Numbered from the stretch's first letter, positions 25,903-34,990 are shown. The stretch is 64,000 nt of DNA from Porphyrobacter sp. IPPAS B-1204 (GCA_003724185.1 RHGM01000001.1:558001-622000), one strand, 5' to 3'. Made by a program: numbers and translations. The notes: generated from the letters alone by a model not told the origin.

Positions 25903-28900
25903 ATGCGTATCAACAAGCTCTCCCTTCGTTCGTCGTCGCTTCCCGCGCTTGCCGCCGCACTGCTGGTCGCCGGGCTCGCCCCGTCGCAGGCCCATGCGCA
26001 AGACAGCGTGGCCGAAGACGATCCCGCCGCCGATGAAGAGGTAAAGGCCATCGTCGTTACCGGCTCGCGCATTGCCATCAGCGCAGCGACCGAATCCGCC
26101 AGTCCGATCACGGTGGTCGGCGGCGAAGATATCCTTGTCAGCGGGCAGGCCGATCTGGCCACGCAGCTGCGCAACATCCCCGCCCTTCAGGGCTCACTGC
26201 CGGGCATCGATTCGGTCAATCAGGCCAGCCCGGGTGACAGTTCCGACCTTGGCCTCAGCCTGCTCAACCTGCGCAACCTGGGTGCGGTCCGCACGCTGGT
26301 GCTCGAAGACGGGCGCCGCCATGTGCCGGGCACCGGAGGCTCTGCCGCAGTCGATATCGGCGCGATCCCGACGGGGCGCATCAAGAGCGTTGAAGTGCTG
26401 ACCGGCGGTGCATCGTCGATCTACGGCGCTGACGCGGTGACCGGGGTGGTCAACTTCACGCTGCGTTCGGGCCGCGATTTCAACGGGCTTGAGTTCAACG
26501 TGCAGGGCGGCATTTCCGATCAGGGCGATGCCGAAAACTACAGCATCGGTCTGGCCGGCGGCGGCGAGTTCATGGATGGGCGCGGCAGCGCGGTGTTCTC
26601 GGTCGATTACAGCAGGCAGAAATCGATCAAGGCCTCTGACCGCGATTTTGCTGGCACGGGTCTGTTCGGGCTGGGCTTTGCCAATCAGGCGATCTTCGAT
26701 CAGCTCGGGCTGACCGAAGGCGATTTCGGCCTGCCTGCAGGCCAGCGTCCCAGCCAGGCCTTCTATCCGAACGTGACCCTGCCGGTGTCGAGCCGGTTCG
26801 GGATCATCGCCATCGACAACGGGTTTGCCAGCGCCTTCGATGCGGTCAACGCGATCAATCCGGATGGTTCGGTGCCGCTCCTTCCGGGCACCAACATCCC
26901 GGTCGCGCAGGTGTTCGACGGGGCCACACTGCGCGCCTTCAACGGCGGCACCTTTGTCGATGCCTTCAGCGCATCGGGCGGTGACGGGATCGGGGCCAAC
27001 GTCAACGAATTGATCGTGCCCGAACTGGAACAGCTGGTGTTCTCCGCCGGGGCGGATTTCGAAATCACGCCGGGTATCGAGGCCTTCTTCGAGGGCAAGT
27101 TCGCCTTCACCGATGGCATCGACGCGACCGGAACGCCGTTCAACGATGACATTCCGATCCGGCTCGACAACCCCTTCATTCCGCAGGCGCTGCAGGTTCA
27201 GGTCAGCCAGCTTCAGGGCCTTGGCCAGAGCCCGCGAATCGTGGTGTCGCGCGACATTCAGGATATCGACGTTCTGCCGACCGAGAACACCGAACGCTCC
27301 ACCCTGCGCTTCGTCGCGGGTCTGCGCGGCGAATTCGAAAAGCTCGGGTGGAAGTGGGAACTGTCCTACAACTACGGCCGCACCGAGGTGGAATCGGTGT
27401 TCAAGAACACCCGTCTGGACGACCGCTACTTCTACGCCATCGACGCCATCGCGCTGACCAGCGGCAACCTTGCCGCCTTCCGTGCCAATAACCGCACCGT
27501 TGGCGCGGTGCGCGGCGGGCAGAGCTTGCAGATCAACGCAACCTCGGCCCAAGTCGGCGATATCATCTGCCGCAGCGAGCTGGACGGCACCGCGCCGGGC
27601 GTCTCGCCCTTCCCGCGCCCGCCGCGCAATCCCGATGGCACCGGCCGGGCGATCAGCTTCACCCCGCGCACCGGAGCCTGCGCGCCGATCAATATCTTTG
27701 GCCCGGATTCAATCAACGGGCTGGGCGCGGACTTCGCCTTTGTCGACATCACCAACTCGACCATCCTGACCCAGCAGCAGCTTCTCGGCACACTGACGGG
27801 TGACACTGCGGAATTCTTCGAGCTTCCCGGCGGGCCGGTCAGCTTTGCGGCGGGCTTCGAATACCGCAAGGACACATCGCTGTTCACGCCCTCGCCCCTG
27901 CAGAACTCGCCGGGGATCACCAGCGGGGTCATCGCCAGCAATGCGCCGGTCAATCCCTCGCCCGATCCGCGCTTCCAGGACCCTTCGATCACGGTGTATG
28001 AAGGCTTCGGCGAACTGAAGGTGCCGCTGCTGGCCGACATGAAGTTCGTCGACCTGCTGGAATTCACCGGTGCGATCCGCTTCTCGGATTACAACACCAT
28101 CGGCAAGACCACCGCGTGGACAGCGGGCGGGCGGTACAAGCCGCACGACACGCTGACCTTCCGGGGCACATACTCTGTCGCGGTGCGTGCGCCCAACCTG
28201 GCCGAACTGTTCGGGCCGGTGCGGTCGGCCACCATCGGCCTTCTGGCCGACCCTTGCGCGGCGCAGAACATCACGCAGGGATCGAACTTCCGCGAAGCAA
28301 ACTGCCTTGAATTCGTGGCCCCGGGCTTCAACCCCGCCAACTTCGGCTCGGCGTTCCGTCCGGGCACGACCGGGGGCAACCCCAACCTGCAGGAGGAAGA
28401 AGCCGAGACCTTCACCGCCGGTTTCGTGTGGCAGCCGACCAGCTTCCTCAGCGGGCTGAGCGTGATTGCCGATTACTATGACATCAACATCACCGGTGCG
28501 ATCGGCTCGCTCACCGGCGTCCAGATTGCTGCTGCCTGCGTCGATCTGCCGACGACCGATAACCAGTTCTGCCCGCTCATAACCCGCAACGCGACCAACG
28601 GGCTGATCGAGAACTTCACGGCAGGCAACGTCAACCTCGGGGCGATCACCGCACGCGGGATCGATTTCGCGGCCACTTACGGCTTCGACACGCCCTTCGG
28701 CAGCGATCTGGGCACCATCGATCTGTCGGTCAGCGGCACCTATTTCCTCGAAGACTCGACGGTGTTTGACGCAACCGGCAATGCCGGACTTGAGGGCCTG
28801 ACCGGGGCCGAGCTTGAACAGGCGCTGGTCAACCAGGAAATCACCAACGACAACATCGGTGAATTCGGCACGCCGGAATTCATCGCCAATCTGGGCGTCA

Positions 28901-29235
28901 CCTGGAACATGGAGAAGTTCAAGCTCGGCTGGATCGGACGGTTCGAAAGCAGCCAGCTGTCCCCCGGCGTGAGCAACATCTCGGTTGTCGATGTCGATAT
29001 CGAGGGCGGTCAGGTCGTCGTCACCGACGACAACACCTTCGTCCCGCTGGCCCAGCGCGATACCGGCAGTTCGCTGGTGAGCGACTTCTTCGCCAGCTAT
29101 GACTTCTCCGAGAAGTTCAGCCTGTATAGCGGGGTCAACAACGCCTTTGACCGTGAACCCTACCTCGGCAGCCTGGTGCGGCCGATCGGTGTGCGCGGAC
29201 GGTTCTTCTACGTGGGCGTGCGCGGTTCGTTCTGA
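25903..29235 (+). CDS. TonB-dependent outer-membrane receptor
   Basis: 1110 residues from ATG 25903, chosen because a signal peptide (M-R-I-N-K-L-S-L-R..., ending S-Q-A-H-A-Q-D) starts right there behind a GAGG site. After an acidic linker comes the A-I-V-V-T-G-S-R-I box, plug motifs (L-N-L-R-N-L-G-A-V-R-T-L-V-L-E-D-G-R-R and S-V-E-V-L-T-G-G-A-S-S-I-Y-G-A-D-A-V-T-G-V-V-N) and a beta-barrel ending Y-V-G-V-R-G-S-F. Several cysteines occur in extracellular-loop regions of the barrel. It is an orphan transcription unit, closed by a strong terminator; its ligand is not indicated by neighbours. Confidence 0.93.
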   Translation: MRINKLSLRSSSLPALAAALLVAGLAPSQAHAQDSVAEDDPAADEEVKAIVVTGSRIAISAATESASPITVVGGEDILVSGQADLATQLRNIPALQGSLPGIDSVNQASPGDSSDLGLSLLNLRNLGAVRTLVLEDGRRHVPGTGGSAAVDIGAIPTGRIKSVEVLTGGASSIYGADAVTGVVNFTLRSGRDFNGLEFNVQGGISDQGDAENYSIGLAGGGEFMDGRGSAVFSVDYSRQKSIKASDRDFAGTGLFGLGFANQAIFDQLGLTEGDFGLPAGQRPSQAFYPNVTLPVSSRFGIIAIDNGFASAFDAVNAINPDGSVPLLPGTNIPVAQVFDGATLRAFNGGTFVDAFSASGGDGIGANVNELIVPELEQLVFSAGADFEITPGIEAFFEGKFAFTDGIDATGTPFNDDIPIRLDNPFIPQALQVQVSQLQGLGQSPRIVVSRDIQDIDVLPTENTERSTLRFVAGLRGEFEKLGWKWELSYNYGRTEVESVFKNTRLDDRYFYAIDAIALTSGNLAAFRANNRTVGAVRGGQSLQINATSAQVGDIICRSELDGTAPGVSPFPRPPRNPDGTGRAISFTPRTGACAPINIFGPDSINGLGADFAFVDITNSTILTQQQLLGTLTGDTAEFFELPGGPVSFAAGFEYRKDTSLFTPSPLQNSPGITSGVIASNAPVNPSPDPRFQDPSITVYEGFGELKVPLLADMKFVDLLEFTGAIRFSDYNTIGKTTAWTAGGRYKPHDTLTFRGTYSVAVRAPNLAELFGPVRSATIGLLADPCAAQNITQGSNFREANCLEFVAPGFNPANFGSAFRPGTTGGNPNLQEEEAETFTAGFVWQPTSFLSGLSVIADYYDINITGAIGSLTGVQIAAACVDLPTTDNQFCPLITRNATNGLIENFTAGNVNLGAITARGIDFAATYGFDTPFGSDLGTIDLSVSGTYFLEDSTVFDATGNAGLEGLTGAELEQALVNQEITNDNIGEFGTPEFIANLGVTWNMEKFKLGWIGRFESSQLSPGVSNISVVDVDIEGGQVVVTDDNTFVPLAQRDTGSSLVSDFFASYDFSEKFSLYSGVNNAFDREPYLGSLVRPIGVRGRFFYVGVRGSF

Positions 29236-29255
29236 TCGCACTCACATGGCACAGG

Positions 29256-29291
29256 CGGGCGGGGAAGCTTCGGCTTCTCCGCCCGTTTTTT
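29256..29291 (+). terminator. Strong intrinsic terminator with UUCG tetraloop
   Basis: Thirteen base pairs (29256-29268 with 29273-29285, one G-T wobble) close a C-TTCG-G tetraloop and are followed by six T residues (29286-29291). It ends the TonB receptor message. The T-tract reaches the last base of the convergent acyl-CoA dehydrogenase gene. Confidence 0.9.
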
Positions 29292-30456
29292 ATTGCCGCG
29301 TGCCCAGCAGCCCGCGCGCGACCACCCAGTTGTGGACCTCGCTCGGCCCGTCATAGATGCGCATGGTGCGCAGCTTGTTGCTCATCAGATAGAGCGGCAA
29401 TTCGCGGGTCATCCCCATCCCGCCGAACAGCTGCATGGCGTGATCGACGATGTCGTAGGCGCTTTCGGTGCAAAAGCTCTTGATCATCGAGATTTCGGAG
29501 CGGGTATCGCGCCCCTCGTCGATCTTCCACGCGCAATCATAGGTCATCAGCCGCATCGCGTGAATTTTGGTCGCGGCATCCGCGATCCAGTTCTGCACGG
29601 TCTGGCGTGCGGACAGCGGCTGGCCGAAAGTGGTGCGCTGCGGGGCATAATCGATCATCATGTCCAGCGCCCGCTGCGCCATCCCGATCGACCATGACGC
29701 CATCTCGATCCGCCGCGTGCCCAGCCTGACCTGCATCGGCGCAAAGCCCTGACCCCGCGTGCCGAGCAGCTTCCACCCCGGCACCCGGCAATCATCGAGC
29801 GCGATTTCATAGGTCGCCGTGCCATCGATCATCGGGATCTTGCGGGTCACGTTGAAGCCGGGGGTGCCCTTGTCGACGAGGAAAGCGGACATGCCGTTGC
29901 GCCCGTCAGGGTTCTTGTCGGTGACGGCCATCAGGATGGTGAAATCGGCCTCGGCACCCTTGGTGATCCAGATCTTGCGGCCGTTGATGATCCAATCATC
30001 ACCGTCTTGGACGGCGGTGGTCTTCATCCCCGCCGGGTCCGCGCCCGCGCCGGGTTCGGAAATGCCGATGGCGCTGATCGTCTCGCCGCGAACATAGGGT
30101 TCGAGATAGGCCGCCCGTTGGCGTTCATCGGCGGCGACCATCAGCATCCGCAGGTTGGGCGAATCGGGCGGCAGGTAATAGGGGACGACCGTGCGGCCCA
30201 GTTCTTCGCTGACGCCGACCATCGCCACCATCGGTAGGTTCATGCCGCCCACTTCCTCGGGCGCATCTAGCCCCCACAGGCCAAGCTCGCGGCTGACGGC
30301 ATCGACGCGCGCGGTTTCCTCCGGCGTCAGATAGGTGCCCTGACCGATGTTTTCGCGGGCAATCACGCTCGCTTCCAGTGGCATCAGCTGATCGCGCACG
30401 AACTTGCCGACCAGCTCCTTCAGCATCGCATGTTCGTGGGCAAGTTCGAAGTTCAT
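29290..30456 (-). CDS. Acyl-CoA dehydrogenase family protein
   Basis: 388 residues from ATG 30456, supported by a GAGGG site nine bases upstream; earlier in-frame starts are less well placed. FAD/active-site features: I-S-E-P-G-A-G-A-D-P-A-G-M, W-I-T-K-G-A-E-A-D, R-R-I-E-M-A-S-W-S and Q-L-F-G-G-M-G-M-T-R-E. It is a flavin-dependent alpha,beta-oxidation enzyme of the FadE type acting on an unidentified acyl-CoA. It is divergent from the arsR-carbonic anhydrase cassette and has no other beta-oxidation genes next to it. Confidence 0.9.
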   Translation of the reverse strand: MNFELAHEHAMLKELVGKFVRDQLMPLEASVIARENIGQGTYLTPEETARVDAVSRELGLWGLDAPEEVGGMNLPMVAMVGVSEELGRTVVPYYLPPDSPNLRMLMVAADERQRAAYLEPYVRGETISAIGISEPGAGADPAGMKTTAVQDGDDWIINGRKIWITKGAEADFTILMAVTDKNPDGRNGMSAFLVDKGTPGFNVTRKIPMIDGTATYEIALDDCRVPGWKLLGTRGQGFAPMQVRLGTRRIEMASWSIGMAQRALDMMIDYAPQRTTFGQPLSARQTVQNWIADAATKIHAMRLMTYDCAWKIDEGRDTRSEISMIKSFCTESAYDIVDHAMQLFGGMGMTRELPLYLMSNKLRTMRIYDGPSEVHNWVVARGLLGTRQ

Positions 30457-30593
30457 CAGTCCCATCCCTCTGCCGGGCTCATCCTCGCGCCCCTGACACC
30501 ACACAATACGCAGTCTGTCATCCGCAGGATTGAGAGGGAGGGCGAATTTCCGGCGGCGTCAGCGCGACTGGACACGGACGGACGCAAGCCCGC

Positions 30594-30622
30594 TTGACGT
30601 CCAATGCAAAAGTGCATACCTT
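30594..30622 (+). promoter_or_regulatory. Candidate sigma-70 promoter of the arsR-carbonic anhydrase-sulP operon
   Basis: TTGACG (30594-30599), a 17-base spacer and TACCTT (30617-30622). The -35 is five of six, the -10 only three of six. The palindromic operator begins four bases after the -10, placing it over the expected transcription start. Confidence 0.4.
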
Positions 30623-30626
30623 CCCA

Positions 30627-30650
30627 ATTGCAAATCTGCAATCTCTTGCA
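30627..30650. promoter_or_regulatory. Overlapping TGCAA palindromes, putative ArsR operator
   Basis: ATTGCAAATCTGCAAT (30627-30642) has perfect 6-base arms; TGCAATCTCTTGCA (30637-30650) overlaps it with 5-base TGCAA/TTGCA arms. A further TGCA-aaag-TGCA occurs at 30605-30616. The cluster is directly upstream of the ArsR gene at 30667, the classic place for autorepression. The same TGCAA arm recurs next to the second ArsR gene. Confidence 0.6.
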
Positions 30651-30666
30651 GACTTGGGAGAGGGAA

Positions 30667-31029
30667 ATGCCGAGTCGGCTCATCGTATCGCGCGAGCTTG
30701 CAGATCTGCTCAAGCTGCTCGCCCATGCTGATCGCCTGCGCCTGATCGAAGATCTGCGCCACGGCGAAAAGGACGTGACCGGCCTTGCCACGGCGCTTGA
30801 TCTGCCTGCCACCCGCGTCTCGCAGCACCTTGCCCAATTGCGCGCCCACCGGCTGGTCGAAGAACGCCGCGACGGGCGCAGCCACTTCTACCGCCTGTCC
30901 CACCCCTATCTTGCCGACTGGATTCTCGAAGCCCTGCCCTTTGTCGACATCCGCAAGCGGCTGGAAGATGCCGAACACATCGATGCCGCGCGCGCCCTGT
31001 GGGGCGTGCCCGACACCAGCAATCACTGA
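30667..31029 (+). CDS. ArsR-family winged-helix transcriptional regulator
   Basis: 120 residues from ATG 30667, behind GAGAGGG. The winged helix is clear: L-L-A-H-A-D-R-L-R-L-I-E-D-L, then recognition helix A-T-R-V-S-Q-H-L-A-Q-L-R and wing R-R-D-G-R-S-H-F-Y-R-L. No CxC or other cysteine metal site is visible, so it is not a classical arsenic or metal sensor. It precedes a carbonic anhydrase gene by 14 bases and so probably controls it and the downstream transporter. It is a paralog of the ArsR gene at the far end of the cassette. The TGCAA palindromes upstream are probably its binding sites. Confidence 0.88.
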   Translation: MPSRLIVSRELADLLKLLAHADRLRLIEDLRHGEKDVTGLATALDLPATRVSQHLAQLRAHRLVEERRDGRSHFYRLSHPYLADWILEALPFVDIRKRLEDAEHIDAARALWGVPDTSNH

Positions 31030-31043
31030 AGAGGATCGTTACA

Positions 31044-31709
31044 ATGCCCCATTTCGCTCACGGCGTGGTCAAGTTCCAGCGCGAGGTTTTCCCTGAAAAG
31101 GCTGCGCTGTTCGAAAAGCTCAGCACCGGCCAGAGCCCCGAAGCGCTGTTCATCACCTGCTCTGACAGCCGGATCGAAACCGCGATGCTGACGCAGACCG
31201 ATCCGGGCGAGCTGTTCATCTGCCGCAACGCTGGCAACATCGTGCCGCCGCACACCAACCAGACGGGCGGGATGACGGCCTCGATCGAATTCGCCATCGG
31301 CGCGCTCAAGATCCCCCATATCGTGATCTGCGGCCACACCGAATGCGGCGCCATGAAGGGCGCGATGAACCGTGCTGGTCTCACCACCCTGCCGCACGTG
31401 CGTGAATGGCTGGGTTATGCGCAGGGCGCAGTCGACATCGTCGAGGCCATGGGCGCAGGGCTGGATCCCGATGCCAAGATGCGGATGCTGCTCGAACAGA
31501 ACGTGATCCTGCAATTGCAGCACCTGAAGACCCACCCCACCGTCGCGGTCGCGCTGGCACAGGGCGCGGTGAAGCTGCACGGCTGGGTCTATGACATCAA
31601 GACCGGCGAAGTCAGCGCCTATGACGATGCGACCGGCACGTGGGTTTCGGTCGAGGACCGCTACGCCGCCGATCTTGCCGAACTGATGGTCGGCCAGAAC
31701 GCCTGTTGA
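31044..31709 (+). CDS. Beta-class carbonic anhydrase
   Basis: 221 residues from ATG 31044 behind AGAGGA. Zinc ligands and catalytic dyad of beta carbonic anhydrases are seen: C39-x-D41-x-R43 and H98-x-x-C101, with R-N-A-G-N-I-V between. It interconverts CO2 and bicarbonate in the cytoplasm. It sits between an ArsR gene and a SulP-type transporter, a pairing expected for bicarbonate uptake or pH and carbon supply. Confidence 0.95.
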   Translation: MPHFAHGVVKFQREVFPEKAALFEKLSTGQSPEALFITCSDSRIETAMLTQTDPGELFICRNAGNIVPPHTNQTGGMTASIEFAIGALKIPHIVICGHTECGAMKGAMNRAGLTTLPHVREWLGYAQGAVDIVEAMGAGLDPDAKMRMLLEQNVILQLQHLKTHPTVAVALAQGAVKLHGWVYDIKTGEVSAYDDATGTWVSVEDRYAADLAELMVGQNAC

Positions 31710-31760
31710 CGTAGCGCGCCTCACCCCCCTGACTAATCCAGCCCCGAAAGCCTACCCGCC

Positions 31761-33324
31761 ATGCTCGCTTCCTCCGCAAAGCCTGTCACCTCAGCCGTGC
31801 TTGGGCGCGATTTTCTCGCCTCGATCGTGGTGTTCCTCGTCGCCCTGCCGCTGTGCATGGGGGGTGGCAATCGCCTCGGGCGCGCCGCCTGCGCTGGGCC
31901 TGATCTCCGGGATCGTCGGCGGGCTGGTGGTCGGCTCCATTGCCGGATCGCCGTTGCAGGTCAGCGGCCCGGCGGCGGGCATGGCGGTGCTGGTCTATCA
32001 GCTGGTGCAGGAACACGGCCTGATCATGCTCGGCGTCGTCGGTCTGATCGCCGGCGCGCTCCAGCTGCTGGCGGGGGTGTTCAAGCTGGGCCAGTGGTTC
32101 CGGGCAATCTCGCCTTCGGTCATTCACGGGATGCTGGCGGGCATCGGCGTGCTGATCTTCGCCTCGCAGCTGCACGTGATGCTGGATGATGCCCCGCGCG
32201 CCAACGGCCTGCTGAACATCGCTGCCATCCCCGAAGCTTTCATGAAGGTTTTTCCGGTCGATGGGTCGGTGCATCACCTGGCCGCAATGGCCGGGATCGT
32301 GACGATTGCCAGCATCGTGCTGTGGAACCAGTTCAAGCCCAAGAAGCTGGCGCTGCTGCCCGGCCCGCTGCTCGGCGTGATCATCGGAACGATCTTCGCT
32401 GTCATCTTCGCGCTGCCGATCACGCTTGTCGAACTGCCCGACAACCTGGCGGGCGGTCTCAACATTCCGACCGGTGAGGCGCTAGCCGGGTTCACCGATC
32501 CCGACATTCTGACCCTTGGCCTGGTCTTCGCCTTCGTCGCCAGCGCCGAAACGCTGCTGTGCGCCACCGCGGTCGACAAGATGCACATCGGCGCGCGCAC
32601 CGATTACGACAAGGAACTGCGCGCGCAGGGCATCGGCAACATGATCTGCGGCGGGCTTGGCGCGCTGCCGATGACCGGCGTGATCGTGCGTTCGTCCGCC
32701 AATGTCGATGCCGGGGCGACGACGCGGTTTTCAGCGATCATGCATGGTGCCTGGCTGCTGCTGGCCGTTGCCGCCTTTCCCTTCGTTCTCAACGAAATCC
32801 CCACATCTGTGCTGGCGGCGATCCTCGTCTACACCGGGTACAAGCTGGTCAACATCGCGCAGATCCGCAAGATCGCCGAATTCGGCCGGCAGGAACTGGT
32901 GATCTATTTCGCGACGCTGATCGGCGTTGTCGCGATTGATCTGCTGAGCGGGGTGATCCTCGGCTTTGCGCTGGCGACGCTGAAGCTGGTCTACACCTTC
33001 TCGCACCTCGATATCCGGCGCGAACATGATGAAAGCGGGAACCGGATCGATCTGTGGCTGACCGGCTCGGCCACGTTCTTCTCGATCCCGCAACTGGGCA
33101 AGGCGCTGGAAAGCTCGCCCTTCGGGTCGGAGGTGCACATCCACGTCGAAAAGCTCGACTATATCGACCACGCGTGCCTTGAAATGCTGTCTTCGTGGGA
33201 GAAGCTGCACCAGTCCACCGGCGGAACGCTGATCGTGGAATGGAGCGAGTTGGTCGAACGCTATGGTCGGCGTTCGGAGGAAAAGACCGAGATTCCCGGC
33301 CTGATGGTACGCCCCGCAGCCTGA
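31761..33324 (+). CDS. SulP family anion transporter, frameshifted near the N-terminus at a G6 run
   Basis: The N-terminus (M-L-A-S-S-A-K-P from ATG 31761) is in one frame up to A-L-P-L-C-M-G; the remainder, with the S-G-I-V-G-G-L-V-V-G and V-S-G-P-A-A-G-M motifs, about ten membrane segments and a C-terminal STAS-like domain, is one frame over. Deleting one G from the six-G run at 31859-31864 gives L-C-M-G-V-A-I-A-S-G-A-P-P, the conserved SulP start, and a protein of about 520 residues. As written, translation from 31761 would stop early. Such SulP proteins transport sulfate or bicarbonate; with the adjacent carbonic anhydrase, bicarbonate is the likelier substrate (inference). Confidence 0.88.
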
Positions 33325-33347
33325 CCGGCGCGGGCACGCGCCGGTCA
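33322..33347. terminator. Perfect 11-bp hairpin between convergent sulP and second arsR
   Basis: Arms 33322-33332 and 33337-33347 are exactly complementary around a GGCA loop, immediately after the transporter stop and before the convergent ArsR stop. No T-tract, so a bidirectional, possibly Rho-assisted terminator. Confidence 0.5.
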
Positions 33348-33358
33348 ACGCGTGGATA

Positions 33359-33724
33359 TCAGATCACGGTTTCCATCGCTTCGGACTGCCACATTTTCTT
33401 GGCCTCTTCGATATCGCCCGGCGTGGCGCGGCTGAGGCGGTGGGCGATAAAGTCGATCCCGTCGATCAGCCACAGCGCAAGGTCAGGCTGGGCCAGCCGG
33501 TAAACCCGCTTTTGCCCGTGCGTTTCGGTCTCCACCAGAGCGATGGCGCGCAGCACGCCAAGGTGCTGCGACACGCGCGTGGGCGAGATTTCCAGCAGAT
33601 CGCCAAGTTCGTTGACCGTCTGGTCGCCCGCCTGCAACTTCAGCAGCAGGCGGATGCGATCAGGATGCGAGATCTGTCGCAGCACGTGGGCCAGCTCGTT
33701 TGCAACAATCTTGCGGCTAGGCAT
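33359..33724 (-). CDS. ArsR-family winged-helix transcriptional regulator (paralog of the one at 30667)
   Basis: 121 residues. Shares M-P-S-R-x-I-V and the recognition helix P-T-R-V-S-Q-H-L with the ArsR gene 2.7 kb away, with N-E-L-G-D-L-L-E-I-S before it and a K-R-V-Y-R-L wing. No cysteine pair, so not a classical metal sensor. It lies downstream of the dehydrogenase-like gene, whose stop is one base before its ATG, and converges on sulP. An AAGG ribosome site lies eight bases upstream of its start. The two paralogs flank the carbonic anhydrase and transporter and probably share the cassette's regulation. Confidence 0.88.
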   Translation of the reverse strand: MPSRKIVANELAHVLRQISHPDRIRLLLKLQAGDQTVNELGDLLEISPTRVSQHLGVLRAIALVETETHGQKRVYRLAQPDLALWLIDGIDFIAHRLSRATPGDIEEAKKMWQSEAMETVI

Positions 33725-33725
33725 A

Positions 33726-34892
33726 TCAGCGACCTTTCACTTGTGTGGGAGTTGCGAGATTTGACGTCACAACGCGCAACTGCGGGATTTGGCTCCCGGA
33801 ATTTGCAATTTTTGCATTTTTGAGCGCCCGCCAGGGGCGCTGGGGGCGCTTGCTGACAGCGGCATCGCGCACCAGCATGTCAAGAAATGCGCTGTCCTCG
33901 ACAATGCTGACATAGGGTCCATCGCCGCCTTGTCCGGCAGTTGTCACCCCGCTGTCACGCAGCCGCGCCCAGGCCTCATGCAGGCGCCACGCGGCCCGGC
34001 CCAGCCCGGCCTCGTGCAGGCTCAGGGCCAGCGCATGGATCAACGCCGGGGCATCGAGCGGGAGGCGGGTCATCCCCTCACCCGCAGCCTCGCTGGTGAC
34101 GAGCCGCAGGGTGCCCTCGCCCGTAAACCACAGCATCGGCCAGGCGCGTTGCGACCCGCTGGCATGGCTCAACAGCGTGAACGCCGTGCTGCGCAGTTCG
34201 GGCATTGCGATCACCGCATCCCACGGCGCAGCACCGGACATCAGCGGCGGCAAAGCGTCTTCGATGGCGAGAATATCCAGCGTCAGCCCGTCGCGGGTCA
34301 GCCCCTTGTCCGCGGCCAGAAGCTGGCGCGCAATCGCGTTGCGCTGGCGGGCGTGGACGATGATGGCGATCCGTTCGCGCCCTTCGGCCCGCGCGGCGCG
34401 GATCATGGCGCGCATCACCGCTGCGCGCGGGATCGGGACGCTGCCCGCGTCTTCGGCGGTGCAAACGCCCGGATGGGGGCCCATCAGGACGATGTCAGTG
34501 CCGCCCTGCCCCGCTGCTGGCGCTGCGCCGCGGTTGTGATCGATGAGATAGCTGGCGACATAATGCGCCTGCGGCAGTCCCGCGATGCCGCCATGCTGGA
34601 ACGCCGCCGGGCTCCAGCCGGTCCACGGAGCAAAGACCGGCGCGCCGTGCCCGGACGCGGCCCGCCATTCGGCCATGCGCGGCAGGCGGCTGGGACGGGC
34701 CGGCGGCAGGAATTCGGCATCGACCTTCAGCCAAGCCAACAGCTGCGCCAGCCCATCACTCCAGGCTTCGGGCGCAGGCTGTTCGGGCTGCACCAGCCGG
34801 AAACGCGATGTCAGCACGGTCAGCACAGGGGCCAGCACCGGGGCCGGGCGAGAACCGGTAACCATAAGGCTCTGGGGGCTGGTCTGGTCCAT
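33726..34892 (-). CDS. Hypothetical protein, possibly a degenerate isocitrate/isopropylmalate-dehydrogenase-fold protein
   Basis: 388 residues, no signal peptide or membrane segment. By eye the middle and C-terminal parts follow the order of motifs of beta-decarboxylating dehydrogenases: an R-x5-R-I-A-I-I-V-H-A-R-Q-R-N-A segment in place of the family's V-T-x-V-H-K-x-N, then W-D-A-V-I-A-M-P-E-L-R-S where the family has D-V-I-V-x-N-L-x-G-D, then a helical L-H-E-A-G-L-G-R-A-A-W-R-L end. The metal-binding aspartates are not there. I therefore suspect a catalytically dead member, but this rests on pattern reading alone. Its stop and the ArsR start are one base apart; the last 35 codons are more A/T-rich and contain a TGCAA palindrome. 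Confidence 0.55.
   Translation of the reverse strand: MDQTSPQSLMVTGSRPAPVLAPVLTVLTSRFRLVQPEQPAPEAWSDGLAQLLAWLKVDAEFLPPARPSRLPRMAEWRAASGHGAPVFAPWTGWSPAAFQHGGIAGLPQAHYVASYLIDHNRGAAPAAGQGGTDIVLMGPHPGVCTAEDAGSVPIPRAAVMRAMIRAARAEGRERIAIIVHARQRNAIARQLLAADKGLTRDGLTLDILAIEDALPPLMSGAAPWDAVIAMPELRSTAFTLLSHASGSQRAWPMLWFTGEGTLRLVTSEAAGEGMTRLPLDAPALIHALALSLHEAGLGRAAWRLHEAWARLRDSGVTTAGQGGDGPYVSIVEDSAFLDMLVRDAAVSKRPQRPWRALKNAKIANSGSQIPQLRVVTSNLATPTQVKGR
33804..33816. promoter_or_regulatory. TGCAA palindrome near the second ArsR gene
   Basis: TGCAATTTTTGCA: perfect TGCAA/TTGCA arms with a three-base spacer, 80 bases upstream of the second ArsR start and inside the 3' end of the dehydrogenase-like gene. It matches the arm of the operator near the first ArsR gene, which has a four-base spacer. 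Confidence 0.45.
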
Positions 34893-34974
34893 TCACCGGA
34901 TCCTTTGCTTGTGCGAGAGGAGAGAGGCCCGCTGATTAGCCGCGCTGTTGCAATCAGAAAAATTCAATCTTTCT

Positions 34975-34990
34975 TCGCAAACGTTCTAAA
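34975..34990. promoter_or_regulatory. Weak match to the beta-glucan locus LacI-type operator, with a nearby -10
   Basis: TCGCAAACGTTCTAAA agrees with the TTGAGAACGTTCTCAA-like palindrome at about 12 of 16 positions; only the right half is well conserved. A TAAAAT box (34987-34992) overlaps it, in the direction of the alkylsulfatase gene 118 bases away, but a -35 element is not evident. Confidence 0.25.
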
